DNA of 64,000 bases from Silurus meridionalis (lineage: Eukaryota; Chordata; Actinopteri; Siluriformes; Siluridae), in NCBI RefSeq assembly GCF_014805685.1, contig NC_060904.1, positions 17,197,811 through 17,261,810 of the forward strand, in the 5' to 3' direction. A program made the translations under genes and the position numbers. This document shows positions 60,494 to 64,000 of this stretch, piece by piece (the stretch's first letter is position 1; each line of letters opens with the position of its first letter). The notes beneath the pieces were generated by a model. That model was not told where the DNA came from and did not search any database. It was given only the letters and a program-made list of their open reading frames with translations.

Positions 60494-62025
60494 AAGGAAA
60501 AAGTAAGAAATAAAAAAAATAAAAAGGAAAAAGTAAGAAATAAAAAAAACCAACACACTTCATCTGTGTACCATCAGACAAAAGACAAAAAGCTTTAAGT
60601 TTTTTATGCCATGGATGCTCCACTGTATCTGTTTTTCGATTCTCCCTATACAAAGCAAGTAAGGGGGAAAGTCTTCTAACATTTTTCGTAAGATTCTATT
60701 TTGCTAACATGGGTTATTATTTCATACAAAAGAGGAGAGGTCAGTATCTGGATGTTATTTATGAATATCTTAAAATGAAGCAAACATATTTATAAGTAAC
60801 TTCGAGACATTTTGTTTTTTAATTAATAAAAAAAATTTAATATATTTCTAAAAAAAAAAAAACACGATGTTGATTTCTACTAAAATTAAGATTATAGAAT
60901 TTTTTATTTATAAATAATAAAAAAAAAAAGTTAGATAAATCCTTCATACCTCTGACGGTGTACAATGAGGCGGGTGGTAAAGGGGGCTTTAAAGGATTAT
61001 ATTTTAACTTCAGATTTTCGAGCATTAACGATGGAATAAGTTCAGGAAAAAAAAGGAAAGAAATAAAAAAAAATAATAAAAAAATATTTTTAAGGATTAG
61101 GAGGTATTTTAGTCTCAAGTTTGTGCCTCAATCACATTTTAGCACTGCATCAACACTTGGCACACGTGTTGTTTGCCTGCTGTTCTTTAACTAACCCCAT
61201 ATTGCTGACTGAACACAATCCTTTACTCCCTCATTCCTGGTTTTCAATAATGTATAGATTTTTTTTTCTTTTTTTTGGCATTTCTTTTTACTTTTATTTC
61301 AAGCGCTTCATCTGTTTTGAGTGCAGTGAAGTGAAAGGGCATCACAGAGGTGTGTGGACCGGAGAAGCAGGTGGATAATTGTGCATACACACATTTCGAG
61401 CGTACATCTATTACATTCAGAAAATTCCCTTAAAGAAGAGAATGTTTTCTACATTACATGAAATATTCAAACGCCCCACCGTTTTCTTTTCTGTCTCGAT
61501 GTAATGTAGTAGATTTATGCGATATCAGTAAATACAGAACACACTCATATATTCTACAACACAGTAGTTTGCATGTATCTTGTATCATCATCATCATCAT
61601 CATCATCATTGCCAGGCTGGAAAACGGTACTAAAACTGTACAAGTGAAAGCTTTCTGTACACACTACACTAAAGGGCTGATGAATACTTGGTTAAGGTTT
61701 TTTACCCCCGCTTGTAGATTTTCATCACCCTCACAGGAAAACGTACAACAGCGGCTTGTTATGTTGAAGGACAGCCTCAGCTCTTACATGGTGAAATTGT
61801 ATCTCGACTGTTTTGACTTCATAATGGCAAAGCTAATTGTGTAGCGTGGTTTGATTTGTTTCAGTAATGATAGTGATGCAAAAAAAGGGCGGGGCAGGGG
61901 TTTCAAGGGTTGATCATGTTCTTTTTATGGGCTTGCGTTTTTTCGATAGGTAACTCCGCTCCGACAGTCTGTCTTTGGTAGCTTTCAGAATCTTCCGACT
62001 CAATAGGAAAAAAAAAAAAAAAAGG
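60494..62025. repeat. 1.5-kb tandem duplication, copy 2
   Basis: Offset 1568 bases from copy 1 at its start and 1535 at its end. One gap of about 30 bases, near 61073, removes an internal AAGGAAAAAGTAAGAAATAA unit. The other differences are mostly single-base length changes in short C, G or T runs plus one G/A change (59459 versus about 61024). Confidence 0.95.
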
Positions 62026-62334
62026 AAAAAGAAAGACGTGTTTCATATAAACTCATGTAGTGGTCTTAGTGCATTAGTTTGGACCAGCATCTTCTGCTCT
62101 AAGTGTTTAGGTTCTTGTTGGTGAGTGAGAAAGGTTCACCATACCATAGGGTTCTTTTTTTTTTCTCTCTCTCTCTTTTCTAGACAATTCTTCGAAAACC
62201 TTTGTTTATTTTCTTCTTTGAAACCTTTGGTCATTCATGTGGTGCCCACACGAGGCATACAATTTTGCAGGTTTATTTCTTAGCACATGTTCATTGTGAG
62301 TAAAATCTTTTTTTGGGGTCTTTTTTTTTTTTTC

Positions 62335-62337
<3 letters not shown>

Positions 62338-62417
<80 letters not shown>
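62338..62417. repeat. (AT)n microsatellite
   Basis: About 39 perfect units, preceded by a T-run. Confidence 0.97.
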
Positions 62418-62419
<2 letters not shown>

Positions 62420-62489
62420 ACCAATGTATGTATGCCATACTAGTTTTTGTTATATTGTTACTTTCCAAACATGTATTGTAAATGTTTCT

Positions 62490-62495
62490 AATAAA
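62490..62495 (+). terminator. Candidate distal poly(A) signal of mex3a
   Basis: AATAAA with TGTA motifs at 62472 and 62477 upstream, the usual arrangement of a strong vertebrate poly(A) site. Confidence 0.5.
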
Positions 62496-62520
62496 ATCAA
62501 TTTAATAATCTTGAAGAAAA

Positions 62521-64000
62521 TCTTCCAAAAATTTCTGTGCTCGAACACCAGCATCAGATCCAACCAAGAGGCAAGCAGCTAAAAGCAAATACAATTTATT
62601 TATATATTAGATCCAAATATACAGATTTATGAATTCAACAAAAAGTCCCAAATTATATTTCATCCCTTCATATACGAGTGCTACTTCTTTTCTTTCGCTC
62701 CTACATTTCACTTCTGGGCCACGTTACAAAACCAGCAGCTCTGAATTAGAGATTTGTGTTTCCCCCAAGACAATCAATTAATTCAGCTTTTAATTTTTTT
62801 TGGTGTAATATGTGGTATTTACTTCTAGGAACATTAAAAAAAGACAACAATAGTGCACTTCTTATTACATGAAATGCACTTATGCTGCTTGGGGAATTTG
62901 AAAAATGCAGAAAACACCTGGACACGTCAAATCTAAAAAGAAAAACAGACCCGTGAGTTGATTAAAAGAGCTTTCCTAATTGGTGTAACCTGAACGCTAC
63001 GCTGGAAGTACAGATAAATGACCTTCAGCTCACTTTTCACTCGATCTGAACTACCACGAGCTCAACGTAACCATGACTCAGACCAGACAGAAAATAAAAA
63101 AAGGGAGAACAAAGAAATAAGAGTGAGAAATGGGACACAATTAACAGAGATCCCTGAGGGTATGGCTTTCTTCAGGTTACATACAGTGTATGATAGGGAT
63201 GGGCAATGAGGACTTCACTTACAGTAAGACAAGCCCTTTCCAGTACACCAGAAACTCCTCAGTGAGCAGCTCAGCCTCCACTGTTGCTCAGTCCTGCAAC
63301 ATAATCCATCCACGTAAAGGGATGATGCCTGCCTCTGCCTTCCTGTTTAATGCCTCCATCCTAGTCTAGGATAAATGGCTCACTTATAAAAAAAAACGGC
63401 ACCTAGAAAAGCCTCCAAGCAAAGCTGATCCATTCAGACAAACAAATTTCACACTTTTCCACAAAAAAAAACCATCACCCGAAAAGAAAAGCAGAGGAAT
63501 TTTTTTTCTTTCACTCAGTAAAAAAAAAAAAAAAAAAAAAAAGAACAGACACTTTACAAGTTCACTTTTGACGCTTTACTCACCCTGGAGAGAATACAGT
63601 AATAAACCCTTAAATGTCATCAACAGACCAACAAACACCATCTAAATAAAACAATGCTAAAAAAATCCACAGGCTATCGGGATGTAATCTCAACAGGGTC
63701 ATCTCGGATATTTTAATGTATCAAATAAATAGAGGGATTCTTTCGCTTGTTGAGTCATCATACAAATCAACAATACAGGCAGACGCAGCAGACATAGGGA
63801 TGTAGTAGTTTCTTTTTTTTTCCTTTCAAGGATCGGGGGGGTGCAGACGCAGGAAGAAAGCTTCCTCCAGGAGACTGTTTAATAAAAATTAGACCCAGTG
63901 TGTAGTGGTTAAAATAGACATTTCATGTCATGGTAGCATCCTCATTCCTTCTGCACATGCTGCAGCTCATTCTGAGCACTAGCTGGTGGTGTAAATTGTT
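62521..64000 (-). other. Possible 3' end of a convergent minus-strand gene; no coding exon
   Basis: No open frame with recognisable content. On the minus strand an AATAAA occurs at 62600-62595, so this stretch could be a 3' UTR whose coding part lies beyond the right edge. It has poly-A/T runs at 63520-63542 and 63811-63820. Purely inferential. Confidence 0.25.

Larger units (their letters stand above)
54005..62520 (+). other. mex3a 3' UTR/downstream region
   Basis: AT-rich non-coding sequence directly after the stop codon, with many T- and A-runs. Candidate poly(A) signals are AATAAA at 57445 and AATAAA at 62490, the latter preceded by two TGTA motifs. MEX3 genes are known for long 3' UTRs, so transcription to about 62.5 kb is plausible, but the end cannot be decided here. 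It includes a (CA)n at 54718, a GC-richer block at 55300-56360, a 1.5-kb tandem duplication at 58954-62030 and an (AT)n at 62338. Confidence 0.55.

Overview
The window is vertebrate nuclear DNA, almost certainly from a ray-finned fish. It has intron-split genes with GT-AG junctions, dozens of long (CA)n, (GA)n, (AT)n and (AAAG)n microsatellites, and many decayed Tc1/mariner transposons of the kind that crowd teleost genomes. The species cannot be fixed from sequence alone. Most of the 64 kb is non-coding.

Three protein-coding loci can be supported. (1) On the minus strand at 17439-17607 there is a short first coding exon with a signal peptide and a clean splice donor. Its last residues (VYFWETG) resemble the point where THSD7-type thrombospondin-repeat receptors begin their first TSP1 domain. 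No later exon is seen, so positions 1-17438 would be a very long first intron. (2) On the plus strand at 31358-33918 there is a four-exon gene for a 500-residue protein kinase-like protein with variant motifs (HQD, DMG). It carries 15 copies of an eight-residue GANHxPIQ repeat encoded by a 24-bp minisatellite. (3) On the plus strand at 49833-54004 there is a complete two-exon mex3a gene (508 residues; two KH domains and a C-terminal RING). It has a CpG-rich block upstream and a long AT-rich downstream region that probably includes its 3' UTR, up to a poly(A) signal at 62490.

Layout: 1-17.4 kb putative intron rich in transposon fossils; 17.4-18.3 kb first exon and GA-rich leader of the minus-strand gene; 18.9-20.5 kb a nearly full-length Tc1-like element of DD37E spacing with a frameshifted transposase, inserted in a (TA)n tract; 20.5-31.3 kb intergenic repeats, including a GAGAT/GAGGT satellite with higher-order structure; 31.4-34.1 kb kinase gene; 34.1-47.7 kb intergenic, with about six more Tc1 fossils, two local duplications and three long (AT)n arrays; 47.7-54 kb mex3a; 54-62.5 kb mex3a downstream region, with a nearly identical 1.5-kb tandem duplication that may be an assembly artefact; 62.5-64 kb probably the 3' end of a convergent minus-strand gene.

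The three genes show no sign of working together. Mex3a is an RNA-binding post-transcriptional regulator, the minus-strand exon would start a secreted or membrane protein, and the kinase is an unrecognised fish-type gene whose repeat tail is the most novel feature here. No RNA gene, CRISPR array or prokaryote-type system was found.
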